From: Paroedura picta
Lineage: Eukaryota > Chordata > Lepidosauria > Squamata > Gekkonidae
Length of the DNA: 64,000 nt
Direction: 5' to 3'
Assembly (NCBI RefSeq): GCF_049243985.1
Contig: NC_135369.1
Span: forward strand, 77,751,765-77,815,764
The notes beneath the pieces were generated by a model. The model did not search any database and was not told where the DNA came from. It saw only the letters and a program-made list of their open reading frames with translations. A program made the position numbers and the translations under genes. Below are positions 35,501 to 45,689 of this stretch, piece after piece; positions within the stretch are counted from its first letter, which is position 1, and each line of letters begins with the position of its first letter.

Positions 35501-38500
35501 CTTTTCTGTATACCTTTATATCTTAAAAATAAATTTTAAAAAATAATAAGAAAATGAAAGATTGCTCATAATTTGATGCTACAAATCATATAGGGGGAGA
35601 AACATTATTACTCATTGTTTTTTTTTAAAGTGTACCTTTCCGGAAGAGAAGTGGACCAGCTGCACCATGTGTCTCCTTTGATTTCTCCCTGACCACTTGG
35701 AAGGAAGCCCTGTCTGCAATAGACTGACTTTGCTCCATGGTAGGAGCAAAACAAAAAAACTCAGCAATCTGCTTCACTCCATTAAGCAAGTCCTGAAAGC
35801 AATATAGTGGCACACTTATTTAATTTCTAAAATTTTTATGCTGCCTTTCTGCCCTATCAGGGTCCATAAGGCAGGAGACATAAAAAATGTTAAAACATCA
35901 AAATGTTTGAGCAATGAAGATACAGGTAAAATATAAAAATAAATTTAAAAGACATATCAAGGTAGCAAGTGTAATTCATTTCCCATTGTAAACCAGACTA
36001 GTAGATTGTGCCCTAACAATGGATTCCGAGCACAAAGTTGTGCTCACTGCTGATCTGCCTTTTTTTGGCCCAACAAAAGACATCTATATTATATATAGGG
36101 ACTAACTACATAATTTAGGGGCACAGGTTCACACTACTGACTCTCAATCACAGGTGCCCTTACAAAGTCCTCAACTGGGAATTCAATTCCCCAAGGTTGC
36201 CGTCTCTATTCAGATTGATGATGCAGTACACTGAGATGGGACGTATGCCTTCCATCTGCACCATTTTCATGTCTGAAAAGAGCCTTGTAACGCTACTTTA
36301 AAAATACAGTTGTCAGAGCTCTAATAACTGGGCTTGCTCTTCTTGTTTTTAAAATCTAGTTTGTCATACTAATCTCAAATTTATTTATTCACTGATTTCC
36401 TGTCACAGCACAGCCAAAAAGCATTTTTTGTGATGGCATCCCACTTATGGTACATGCCTCCCCTCTTTTTTTTCCCTGGCAGCTATTCTGTCGAGTTTTA
36501 GGAGCCAAATTAAATTCATTTACTTATTCCATATTTTAGTGAACAATTATTTGGGGGGGGGGGGTTTCATTGTAGCTATTACTATTTAGCAGGCTGTTTT
36601 TACTGGCTATATCATGTTTTGATATTTTATTGCTTCTATTGTTTCATTGGAAGCCTCCCTGGAAAATATTTTAACTGTAAAGATGAGAAAACTGTGTATA
36701 TTGAGCCAATCAAATTAGGAGAGCCCTAACTCAATATAAGTTCTACCTACTTCTTTTTACTTAATCCCTGTGAGTACAGGTATCCCTGTGCCATTAGAAA
36801 GTAAGTAAGTAAGTAGTCCCTGTACCATTCAAAAGTAAGATATCCCTTGCTATTAACTATGAATGAGCCCACCTCTTTTAAGTCTTCATACGTCAGCAGC
36901 AAAACATTTTCATCATCTATATGTTTGTTCCAGGCAACTGCATGGTCAAAATAAGATCCCCAGGCAACTGCAGATCAAAGACAGTGTATCAAAATTACCT
37001 TATTACTACTAGAAGATGCCACAAGCGTAACAGCAGGCTCTTTCTAAAAATGTTTTGTTGAGTGGGCACTCTGTTCTTTCATAGCCCACAGGAGTCACAG
37101 ACAGGGAAGTGAGCAAGTGATTATTCTCAAGGAAAATCATAAAGTGTAATCCTAGGCAGGGTTACTTCAATCTAAACCCATCGTTTCAAAGGACTCAGAC
37201 TTAAATAACTGTGGCCAGGATTGCACTGGGAATGTCTTTCTAATTTTCTTCTGCTCAAGATGTGAGATGAGCTTTTGAAGAAAACATTCTGTACATTCAC
37301 AGTTCAACCTCATTGGAGACAACAGATTTTTTAGAGTATTGAAGGTGGTACAATAAATTCATCATGGTGTGCACTCTCATCCCACTCTTTCTTTGGCAAA
37401 CAGGTTTTGCAGGGCTTTATAGTGGTTCAAAAATCTGTTTGATCAAATCTAACAATACAATAAGAGGAATACCAGATACTCTAATACCTCTAATATAGAA
37501 TTTTCAACTCTCTTCAAATCTAAAACTTTTCCAGCTAGATTTACCAATCAAGGCACAATGACTGAAGGGCTACAGATGTCTCCCTTTCAGAACACGCCTT
37601 CCCCCACCCCCTTGCAAGACAAATCATAGCTGCTACATAACCCAACTCTCCCCCTGCTAACAGGAACAAATCTCAGCTCAGATTGGTAATGTTATAATTC
37701 AGTTATCCTATTAAATTTTTCCTGAGATGTTTAAACTCCCAAATCCGTGCAAGAGTAGCAAAGAGTACCTGTCCCATTCATAAATTCTGAAAAGAACTCC
37801 TCCCAAGTGTTATAACTTGGAACACTTGGAGCATTGTTGTGAAAATGGAAAAATGATGCAGCTGCATCTTTAGGATTTCGAAACACCACCAGTATCTGGA
37901 ATGAGATAAATAGGACAACAGTTTTTTACTTGTCTGACTCAGTCTACATGAACAGTCTACTACAGGTATCTTATAATACGTCAGATACAGCTAGAAGCAA
38001 TAGATTCTTGTGTCACAGAAGCAGATTGAAATGGTAGTCATGGTTAAGTCTATGGGACTCCTAAAAAAACAGAATCTTGAGTACCCTTTTTTGGTCTTGC
38101 TTCCCTTGAAAACATAGAGAGCAGATGAGCAGATACTTTCCACACAAAATGTGGTATTATTTTTTTTTTTTGCCATGGCTGTTAGTCTCATGGGACACCC
38201 CAGCTAGATTCTTTGGACAGTGATTAGAGATATTGTTGTACATTGACAGCCAAGAAACTTCCTGGAGAGATAATCTCAGCCTAACCTACAAAGTTATTGT
38301 GAAGAAGAGGGAATTAAAAAGAGATAGAAATCTATGCATTGTGCCATGGGGGGTGGGGTATGGCTTGACACCAAACTGGAATCTGGTAGACCCTGGTTCA
38401 GAGCCCCAATCTGCCACAGAAGTTTGCTGAGTGACTTTGGGCCAATTATACATTCTTACCCTAACATACCTCATAGGTTTGTTGTGAAGATAAAATGAAG

Positions 38501-41500
38501 AATCAATATTGTAAGTCACCTCAGGTCCCCATTGGGGAGAAAAATGGAGCATACATGAAATAAGCATGCATCTGGCTTCCTGTTAGGCATGGACTCATCC
38601 ATTCAATATTAGGAAAATGATGCTACTGCCTTTGTGCAGGAGAAGAATTTGTCATTGTCCTGAATATCTGGAACAAATGTCTTTCAATATTAAGAAGATA
38701 TGTGTGTATTTGAATAGATGGAATGAGATTCAGGAATTAGTTCCCCTCCTTTGAGAACTATGTGCTTAAAAAGGTATCATTTTGTACTATAATACTTCTC
38801 GGAACATGCCACAAGGAATTCTTGACTGGCTTGTGGACTTTGCAGAATCTACTCCTATAAAGAAATGTATGTTTCCCCCTCTGAATGTGACAGATCCAAT
38901 TCATAGCTTAAAGGTCCCCTGCCACTTAACCATTTGGGTTGTATTACCATTAACGGCCACTGCCAGAAACATGACAAGACACTCCCATGGTTCCCAAGCA
39001 CCATGTGGTACCCCTTAATGGGTGAAAGTAACTTAAATTTCTTGCAGCACTTTCAAATAAGAGAATTGAAAGGATCAATTCAGCCATTCTTTTACTCCAT
39101 ATCAGACCACACCCACTTACCTGTCCCCAAGGATATAAATCAATGCTGTAAATACCTCCTGATAAATTCTGTAAATGAATGTTATCTATCACGTACCTTG
39201 GCTTTATTTTTAAAGATGGATTTAGGAAGATGGTTGTAATTGAGGTGTGTGGCCACAATCCTTGGAGATGGAAACTGTTTAATCCTCTTTTTAGAAACAG
39301 AAAATAACAAAATTGTACATGCATAACAGTAATTGGCTTTGTGTTCACATACAGCATTGATATACTAATCCAATCCTTATCCTTGATCTGGAAATTTCAA
39401 CTAGTATGGGATGCAGCAGGCATGGTTCTTACAGGAACACCTTGGAGGGACACACCACACATGATAGCCACACACCAACTGGCTACCAGCTGACTACCAG
39501 ATCAGGCTTAAGGTTCTGGTAATCACCTTCCAGGCCATATGCAGTCTGGGTCCTGAGTATTTGAGTAACCACCTCTCTACCTATGCCCCCAAAGAGCACT
39601 ATGTTCCATCAATACAAACAAATTGATGATCCCAGATGAGCTAGAGCAATTCCACAGGACTTGCAAAAGGGAGCTCTTCCACCAGGCTTTCGATCAAGTC
39701 AAGTGAACAACCTACCAACCAGAACCCAGAGGCCCCCTCCCACCATCAACTGTACCCACAGAAGAAAAAACAGTATTACAGTGCAGTAAAAAACTGACTT
39801 CTTGAATGCTGAATGTTAAATTATAAACTTCTTAATTCCAGTACAAGTTCCCATTGTTAAAAATGTTACATATCTAAGACAAGGTGTTTATTTACGAAAT
39901 TTTCCAATGTAAACCGCCCTGAGCTGCAAGGGGGTGGTATATAAAAATAAATAAACAAATAAATACGTGCCATTTTAAATCCATAAGAATCTTTTTAAAA
40001 ACTAGTGATCCACCAAGCTGAATGTGAATATCCCAGCTTTCAGATAATTAATAACTACTCTGTATCAGCAATCCAAAGAGCCTCTTGTGGCGCAGAGTGG
40101 TAAGGCAGCAGACATGCAGTCTGAAAGCTCTGCCCATGAGGCTGGTAGTTCAATCCCAGCAGCTGGCTCAAGGTTGACTCAGCCTTCCATCCTTTCGAGG
40201 TTGGTAAAATGAGTACCCAGCTTGCTGGGGGGTAAACAGTAATGACTGGGGAAGGCACTGGCAAACCACCCCGTATTGAGTCTGCCATGAAAACACTAGA
40301 GGGCGTCACTCCAAGGGTCAGACATGACTCGGTGCTTGCACAGGGGATACCTTTACCTTTACCTTTATCAGCAATCCAGGACAAGCCACCAAGCCAGGGC
40401 AGTTTGTGAGCCCTCAGTGGGCTGCTATAAAGGACTGGTCAAGCCAGATGGACCTGCTCCAGAAATGCTGTCCTTCATTCCATTGACCTCCTGTAGGCAT
40501 AGGAAGTGTCTGACCTGGAGTGGTGGGGGATTCTGCAACATACCAACCTGAAACTTTTCAGGATCTCCACATTCAATGAAAGGCAATTCTGCATTCTCAT
40601 GCTTAGTTTGCAAAGTTGTGACAATCAGATCATTCACAATTTGAATCAGCCAATTAATACCTAGAACAAAAAAGAATTTTAAGAAATCATATACTCCTTG
40701 GGCAAAGTAAATTGTACCTGGATATGTTGGAACAGAAATGTTGCCAAGCTCCACCAGAGCCTTTCAGTTTAATAGATTTACCATAGGCTGTGCTGATAAC
40801 CTGAGTATGTGGACAGGACTGCTCAACAAATGTAATGAGGATGTCAGCACTGGGTGGTTTCAATTTTAAAACAATGGGGAAACCTTGGTTTCCACAGAAG
40901 CTCTATGTACATTTCAAAACACTTAAGGAAGTGATGGGCCATATTATCATATTATTCAGGGTGAGCCACAACAATGATGGCTATCAAAGCAATCTATTTT
41001 AAAATATTGCAAAAATAATAGCTTAAATGACAAATAAATATTGCCACTTTCTCACCATACTAGTAATGGAAGTGAGCAAAGAAGAGCTGGTATGGTATTC
41101 AAGCAGAAACCGTAGAGATTATACAGGAAATATTATCATGCACACACCAATACTTTTATCTTGGAATGGTGGCAAGTCTGGTGGGCCACAAGATGCCAAG
41201 GCTAAAGCCTCTATGGAAATTTAGGAATCCAGTTCCTTATGTGGAAATAATTAGAAGACCTTCTAATGTCCTATATTTTTTTCTTTAAAGAAGGGTCACA
41301 AGAGTGTGATAACAAGGAATGGAGCTATAGCACCAAAGTCAAGCATACACGCAGGAGAATTTTTCTTCTTCCTCTGCTGCACTTAATCATGTTTATGCTG
41401 GCTCGTATCTCAGGGAAAAATCATGTTAATTCTGAGCGATTCATAACAATAGAGTTAAACTAGATTTCAAATCAATTATCAACAAATGACAATATTTCAG

Positions 41501-42556
41501 TTTAAACACTGGCACCTCTAAAGCATGTTTTAACATATGAATATTACATTGGCAGGATCCCTTATCCTAGAATATATTACATTTTTAAGTTGGTCTTATA
41601 TGGCTACTTGTAATACTGAACAATTTACCGTCATTCCCAGAAAGGCAATTTTTAAAATTATTATTATTGATAGTATTATTTGTATAGTCAGATTCCATTC
41701 ATAAAGAGGCTAAAGATAAGAATCAATTATGTTTTATTGAGTGTAAACTGCCACAAGCCGGCTGTGCTGGGAGTGGCAGTATAAAAATGGAATAAACAAA
41801 CAAACAAACAAGTACTATTATTATTTCTGTGCATGAGTCCAAACTTAATTTGAAAGTGTATCAAAACTATGTAATAAATTATTTATTTGCAACAGCTTGT
41901 TTTCCCCCCCTGCCAGCTTCACTGCACAAACTTCCTTAACACACTTTTATTTAAAGTGTCACAAGGGTCATTACTACCTAGACAATTCCCCATTGATTGT
42001 TCCTTTAAGCAATCATATAACATTTCATTCTATATTAAAACGATTTACCATGGATCACTGCTTGATCTTTTCAATACCTTCTCCACCGCTGGGTTCAATT
42101 AATGTTCACTAGTTATCATGGCTGTAGAGGTGGTTTAGAACAGAGGGGTTCACCAACTGAACCAGAAACAATACACCTACTGGTGTTATACCTTTATAAG
42201 CCATTGAAACTGACATAATAGACAGTTTAACTGCCATACCATTTCAATAATCCTATTTTAACAACTTCACTTAGTTAACATTAAACTTGGCACTTTGCTA
42301 CTTCTTTTTTATCACATCATTGCTGGAGGAATCTAGGAAATAACTTAAGGTTGTATTCACCACATTTGGGATAAGACACCAGCACCAAATCATCTTTTCT
42401 GGCTTCAAAACCCTCCAGGGCTTGGAATGTTTCCACGCTGCAGACAGTTGTGGGGTACAAAGTCCCTTGATGGCAAAACAGAAGCTCCTTGAGGTTAAGG
42501 CCTTTGGATTTTTCCAAGGCCTTTTCTATTTCGTCTACAAACGTTTTCTGAGTCAT
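32439..42556 (-). CDS. SULT6B1: Cytosolic sulfotransferase family 6B member 1 (spliced, six of seven expected coding exons found)
   Basis: Cytosolic enzyme that moves sulfonate from PAPS to an acceptor; the physiological substrate of this subfamily is poorly known. Exon translations read like vertebrate SULT6B1. The PAPS 5'-phosphosulfate loop YPKCGINW spans exons 1-2, the 3'-phosphate motif RNPKDAAASFFHF is in exon 4, and the closing motif RKG-VVGDWK spans the last two exons, ending with a normal stop. Splice sites are canonical, and phases agree for junctions 1-2, 4-5, 5-6 and 6-7. The exon expected between 37896 and 40547 (about 30 codons, with the THLxYDxLP segment and catalytic His) was not securely found, so a complete protein is not shown. 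Neighbour order SULT6B1-CEBPZOS-CEBPZ matches human. Family identity is near certain; intactness is open. Confidence 0.9.
32931..33109 (-). mobile_element. tRNA-Ala-like SINE (same family as at 4.75 kb)
   Basis: Reverse copy: GCTTATGCTGAATCAGACCA with CTGGTCCATCAAGGTCAGT at the 3' end, and GATGCTCTACCACTGAACCA (reversed A box) at the head. In the last SULT6B1 intron. Confidence 0.85.
33451..34289. mobile_element. Nonautonomous DNA transposon, 839 bp, 14-bp terminal inverted repeats
   Basis: GCCATTCCGCACAA at 33451 is exactly inverted as TTGTGCGGAATGGC at 34276-34289. The interior is compositionally odd (TTCTTCCCGCCCCTGGCCGT, CACGGGCGCGATTTG, GAAGTTCGGGGCAAGAGCGG) with several CpGs. No transposase frame is seen and no clear target duplication. 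Superfamily uncertain. In the last SULT6B1 intron. Confidence 0.75.
34368..34438 (+). mobile_element. 3' end of the same tRNA-derived SINE family
   Basis: CTGTAAGCCACTTTGAGACT, CCTTCGGGTAGAGAAAAGTG and ATAAGAACCAACTCTTCTTC; 5' part missing. Confidence 0.8.
34485..34923. mobile_element. hAT-type MITE with 8-bp target duplication CTCTAAAT
   Basis: Starts CAGCGGTCCCCAACC and ends in a decayed inverted terminus GGGGTTAACGACCCCCG. CTCTAAAT flanks it at 34477-34484 and 34924-34931. GC-rich interior with repeated GCATGCAYGTTTGCRYC-like units. It encodes no transposase. In the last SULT6B1 intron. Confidence 0.82.
34932..35197. mobile_element. hAT-type MITE directly following the previous one, same target duplication
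   Basis: CACTGGTCCCCAACC at the left pairs with GGTTGGGGACAGCTG at the right. CTCTAAAT at 34924-34931 and 35198-35205. The interior (GAGGGATCTTTTGCCAAGAG, GGACTGGTACTGGTCCCAGG) is the same family as the copies near 50 kb, reversed. Confidence 0.85.
35636..35792 (-). CDS. SULT6B1: SULT6B1 coding exon 6
   Basis: Acceptor TGCTTTCAG, then DLLNGVKQIAEFFCF and SFQVVREKSKETHGA, ending LLFRKG with one base before donor GTACAC (phase 1). It matches the C-terminal third of the family, including GIKQIAEF- and FRKG-like blocks. Confidence 0.92.
36873..36967 (-). CDS. SULT6B1: SULT6B1 coding exon 5
   Basis: Acceptor ATCTGCAG, two bases completing Val, then AWGSYFDHAVAWNKH and LLLTYEDLKE, ending in phase 0 before GTGGGC. 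WG-YFDHA-WNKH and TYEDLK are typical of the sulfotransferase fold around its substrate and dimer region. The 95-bp length fits the flanking phases. Confidence 0.9.
37769..37895 (-). CDS. SULT6B1: SULT6B1 coding exon 4 (family numbering)
   Basis: Acceptor ATTCCAG, then ILVVFRNPKDAAASFFHFH, then a segment ending FFSEFMNGT and donor GTACTC in phase 1. RNPKD with the following Ser is the 3'-phosphate-binding site of PAPS-dependent sulfotransferases. It starts in phase 0, as expected if exon 3 is a whole number of codons. Confidence 0.92.
38350..38560 (+). mobile_element. Older tRNA-derived SINE
   Basis: CTGGTAGACCCTGGTTCAGA resembles a B box. It is followed by TGACTTTGGGCCAATTATAC, CCTCATAGGTTTGTTGTGAA and GTAAGTCACCTCAGGTCCCC, typical of amniote SINE bodies. 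In a SULT6B1 intron. Confidence 0.65.
39375..39965 (+). mobile_element. L2 LINE 3' end, degraded
   Basis: Contains recognisable but frame-broken L2 C-terminal coding (AGGCTTAAGGTTCTGGTAAT, GGAGCTCTTCCACCAGGCTT) and the tail TGTAAACCGCCCTGAGCTGC with AATAAATAAACAAATAAATA. It lies in a SULT6B1 intron. Confidence 0.8.
40076..40365 (+). mobile_element. Sauria-type tRNA-derived SINE with 13-bp target duplication
   Basis: Nearly identical to the 22.6-kb copy and equally long (290 bp). Flanked by TATCAGCAATCCA at 40063-40075 and 40366-40378. Inserted in the SULT6B1 intron downstream of exon 2, in antisense to the gene. The 3' end has GGGTCAGACATGACTCGG and CCTTTACCTTTACC. Confidence 0.95.
40548..40660 (-). 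CDS. SULT6B1: SULT6B1 coding exon 2
   Basis: Acceptor TTCTAG, then two bases completing Gly, then INWLIQIVNDLI and ECGDPEKFQ, ending in phase 0 before GTTGGT. The 113-bp length restores the frame from exon 1. The ECGD-EK-Q block is a SULT6B1 hallmark. A Sauria-type SINE lies 183 bases downstream in the following intron. Confidence 0.9.
41725..41812 (+). mobile_element. L2-type 3' tail fragment
   Basis: GTGTAAACTGCCACAAGCCG, GGGAGTGGCAGTATAAAAAT and CAAACAAACAAACAAG form an L2-style terminal hairpin and tail in the first SULT6B1 intron. Confidence 0.65.
42361..42556 (-). CDS. SULT6B1: SULT6B1 coding exon 1
   Basis: Starts at ATG 42556 (MTQKTFVDEIEKALEKSKG) and ends at YPKC plus one base of the next codon, before donor GTGAAT. 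It has the ETFQAL..FEARKDD stretch typical of SULT6B1 N-termini and the first half of the PAPS-binding loop. Length (65 codons plus 1 base) fits the family. Confidence 0.92.
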
Positions 42557-43117
42557 GCTTGCTTCCTCTGTTGTGAGATACAGCAGTTTTGTTAAGACAA
42601 GTGCCTTTAAAAGGGTATTTTGAGGGGTGGAGTAATGAATCTTAGTACCAGGCTTTTGTATTTTATTACTTTAACAATAAAGCCATACAGCTCAATTTCA
42701 TTGTCTCCTCCCATTCTATTGTCCTACGGAGAAAACTGAACTGCTTCTCTATCCCTAAGAATTGAAAAGAGGGTTTATGCTTTGCAAGCTATCCACACTA
42801 AAGCTAGGCAACGTTGCCATGACAGTTTGAAAAGTCAAAGAGATACAAAGAAGAAATTGCTTGGTTGATATAGCAAACAAAATATTATATACTGAGTTAC
42901 ATAACTATTAAAGGAGGAAGTTTCTCATGCAGTGATCAGTGGCTTCATAACAGGCTTTGGCAGCTAGTCGTATGTTTAATACACTTTTCCATCTCAAGAT
43001 TACCTTGTATTAATGCAAAAGGAAACTCTATGTTTCAGCACAAAAGTCTTACATAACCGTTCAACTATGGAAAGTGTGGTACAAGTTACATCTTGCCAGC
43101 CACTTTGAGGGAGGCCG

Positions 43118-43850
43118 TACTTATTGATTTTATATTTATTATTTATGTATTTATTCGACTTATAGCCCGCCACTCCCACAAGGCTTGTGGCACAACAATA
43201 AAACCCCCATAAAACCCCCTAATACAATAAAATCTTAAAAACCCAAACAGCTCAACCTAACCCAACCAATCCAAGCAGCAGTGACATTATACCACCCAGG
43301 TCATAACCCAAGTAGGGAATAAGAATCACCATAATCATAATACTAAGAGGAAAGGGGGGGGGTCCAATCTATTATGGAGGCGCCAGCCTCAACTGAAAGC
43401 CTGGCAGAAGAGCTCCATTTTGCAGGCCATGCGGAAAGCTGGTAAATCCCGCAGGGCCTGCAGCTCTTCCAGGAGCTCATTCCACTAGGCAGAAGCCAGG
43501 ACCGAAAAGGCTCTGGCCCTGGTTGAGGCCAGACGCACTTCCCAAGGGCCGGGAATGACCAACAAATTTGTACACGTAGAGCACAAGGCACAGGGTGCAA
43601 GGTGGTCCCTCAAGTATGTGGGTCCCAGACCGCGGAGGGCTTTGAAGATTAAAACCAAAACCTTGAATCTAATCCGGCCAGCAATTGGCAGCCAATGCAG
43701 CTGCCTCAGCACAGGCTGGATATGGGCCCTCCAAGATGTCCCAGTGAGGACCCTAGCAGCTGCGTTTTGCACCAGCTGCAGTTTCCGGATCAAGGACAAG
43801 GGTAGGCCCACGTAGAGCCTCATTTAAACCCATGATGTAGCTAAAATAGG
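43118..43850 (-). mobile_element. L2 LINE 3' end with C-terminal coding remnant
   Basis: The minus strand encodes LSLIRKLQLVQNAAARVL, PIAGRIRFKVLVLIFKALRG and STRARAFSVLA, the C-terminal L2 block also seen at 46.9-47.3 kb. It is followed by the 3' untranslated end (CACTCCCACAAGGCTTGTGG). Several disruptions; older than the 45.7-kb copy. Confidence 0.85.
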
Positions 43851-44008
43851 GTTGCCAGGATCCTCCCCCCCCCCCCCCGCACCACTGGGGTGAGATGGGG
43901 GTGTGGGGTTGACAGATCCAGGTTGGGGAACTCCTGAAGATTTGGGAGTGAAGTGTGGGAAGCAGAGGCTCTTCAGTGGGGCACAATGCCATAGTCCCTC
44001 CTCCAGAG

Positions 44009-44336
44009 CAGGCTTTCTCAATCAGTTTCATGAAACCCTGTGGTTTCTTGACAGCCCTGGGTGAGTTTCCAAAATGTGTGGGACTGAATTAGTTTTTTAC
44101 AGATTTTTAAAAATTGTTAAATATATACCAGTTAATATGACCGCATATGGTCATGTTGACCCCTCTCCCAAATGGCTAATGAGGGGCCTGGAGGTGGTGG
44201 GAAGGGCCCCAGGGGGGCATGTACACAGCCATGTTTCCCAGCCATATTCTCTATGATTGAGCCCCTTCTCAAAGCCTGAAGGTTGTTTCAGGGGTTTCTC
44301 AATAATAATAATAATAATAAAAAGTTGAGAGAGCAT
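44009..44336. mobile_element. hAT-type MITE, CAGGCTTTCTCAA family
   Basis: Left end CAGGCTTTCTCAATC, right end AGTTGAGAGAGCATC, internal CATATGGTCATGTTGACCCC, TCTCAAAGCCTGAAGG and GTTTCAGGGGTTTCTC, shared in order with the 58.1-kb copy. An AAT microsatellite expands near the right end. Confidence 0.75.
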
Positions 44337-44489
44337 CCCCAGAGCATCTCTTTTCTGCAGAACTGATCCCTGTAGTCTGGAGACCAGCTGTAATTCTGGG
44401 GGATCCCCGGGCCCCACTTGGAGGCTGCTATCCTTAACCTAAAACTATCCACTGTAAACTAGTGTTTCCACTTATGGCTCCATCATTCT

Positions 44490-45060
44490 GGATCGACACA
44501 CAAGAAATTGCATTGCAGCGCTGTTTCCAGTGGCACTTTATGCGCTACGAGAAACTCACACGCACGTCCACCTGTGTCGAGCATTAAGCCGTAAAGTGGT
44601 ACACGGCTGCGAATCGTGGAGGCCAACAAAGTCCTCTTGCGGTCACGCCCTCCGCACGTAACAGGAGTCGCTGGCGAGCCCGATTCCCACCCCCATCCCC
44701 CTCATTTCGCGCTTGCTCAGACACTTCTCCGTGCGTTGCGCACGCGCCACTCTCCTCGTCCTCCCCCCCCCCCCCCCCCCCGGCTCTCCAGTTCTGAAAG
44801 GCCGGCGGAAGAGCCTTGGTGCCTTAAGGGCCTTGAGGCTGGCCGCGCGCGTGGGATCCCGGCGGTCAGGGCCGCTTGGGGAGAGCGGCGAAGGTACGTG
44901 GTCGCCGCACTTGCTGCGCGTCAAGGCACGAGGCTCCGAGCGGGCTTCGGTTTTCCACGGAGCAGCAAAGTGACGCTTCGCCTTCGGGTAGTTTGTCTGT
45001 GGGGCGAGTAAGCGGCTAGCGTATAAAGGGAGGCAGGACAAGAGACTCTCTCGTTTGCTA
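44490..45060 (+). promoter_or_regulatory. CEBPZOS: CpG island, likely CEBPZOS promoter with noncoding first exon
   Basis: A dense run of CpG dinucleotides in otherwise CpG-poor DNA, including GCGCACGCGCC and GGCCGCGCGCGTGG, plus a C homopolymer at 44764-44780. A strong donor GGCGAAG|GTACGT at 44893/44894 faces the CEBPZOS coding exons. A TATAAAG lies at 45021-45027. The island sits between the divergent SULT6B1 start (42556) and CEBPZOS. Promoter use and exon boundaries are inferred, not seen. Confidence 0.65.
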
Positions 45061-45299
45061 TGGGGTAGAGCTACACCATGGAGAACAAGCACTTCCTAAA
45101 CCGAAGATATTTCTGTACAGGAAATGGCAGAAAACGTCCAAATCCGGTATGGGTCAATGCATACTTGACTAGTCTATGAATAGGTCCGGCAATATAGACG
45201 CGGGTTCATTTCATGCATTTTCTCTCATTTCCCATCAATTATACCACCATTTTATTCTGCAGTCAGTCATATATATGTGTGGATTCACCTTCTATAGCC

Positions 45300-45480
45300 A
45301 GAACTAGCTCGACCTAATCGGATCTCAGAAGCTATGCAGGATGGACCCCCATAGAAGTCCAGGCTATAGAAGGTGAATCCATGCAGACGCAGGCAGTGGC
45401 AAATCACCTCTGAATATCTCTTGCCTTCTAAGTTCCTAAGTGGCCGTCATAAGTCAGATATGAAGATAGCAAATTTACAC
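45300..45480 (+). mobile_element. 5S rRNA-derived SINE, rearranged
   Basis: GACCTAATCGGATCTCAGAA and GCTATGCAGGATGG are 5S-like; CAGGCAGTGGCAAATCACCT and GGCCGTCATAAGTCAGATAT are the SINE body and tail. The middle is replaced by a 20-base inverted copy of its own left flank (see findings). Confidence 0.78.
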
Positions 45481-45596
45481 ACACACAATCACACTTGGTA
45501 TAGTACCTAACACTTTGTATAATGGCCCCTAGGCAAGCTCATGGTTTCCCATCTCCCTTGTGGATAAATTTAAGTGACCAATATTATGCCTTTGTG

Positions 45597-45689
45597 TTAT
45601 TTGTTTGTTTATTTGTTGGATTTTTATCCCACCACTCCCAGGTGAGCTAGCTCAGTTCACAACATAGTAAAAACATTTAAAAACCCATA
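45597..45689 (-). mobile_element. L2 3' tail, opposite orientation to the adjoining L2
   Basis: Reads in reverse as an L2 end: ACTCCCAGGTGAGCTAGCTC with ATTTGTTTATTTGTTGG at the tail. It abuts the plus-strand L2 directly, so two L2 pieces meet 5' to 5'. Either two insertions or one with inversion. Confidence 0.6.
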
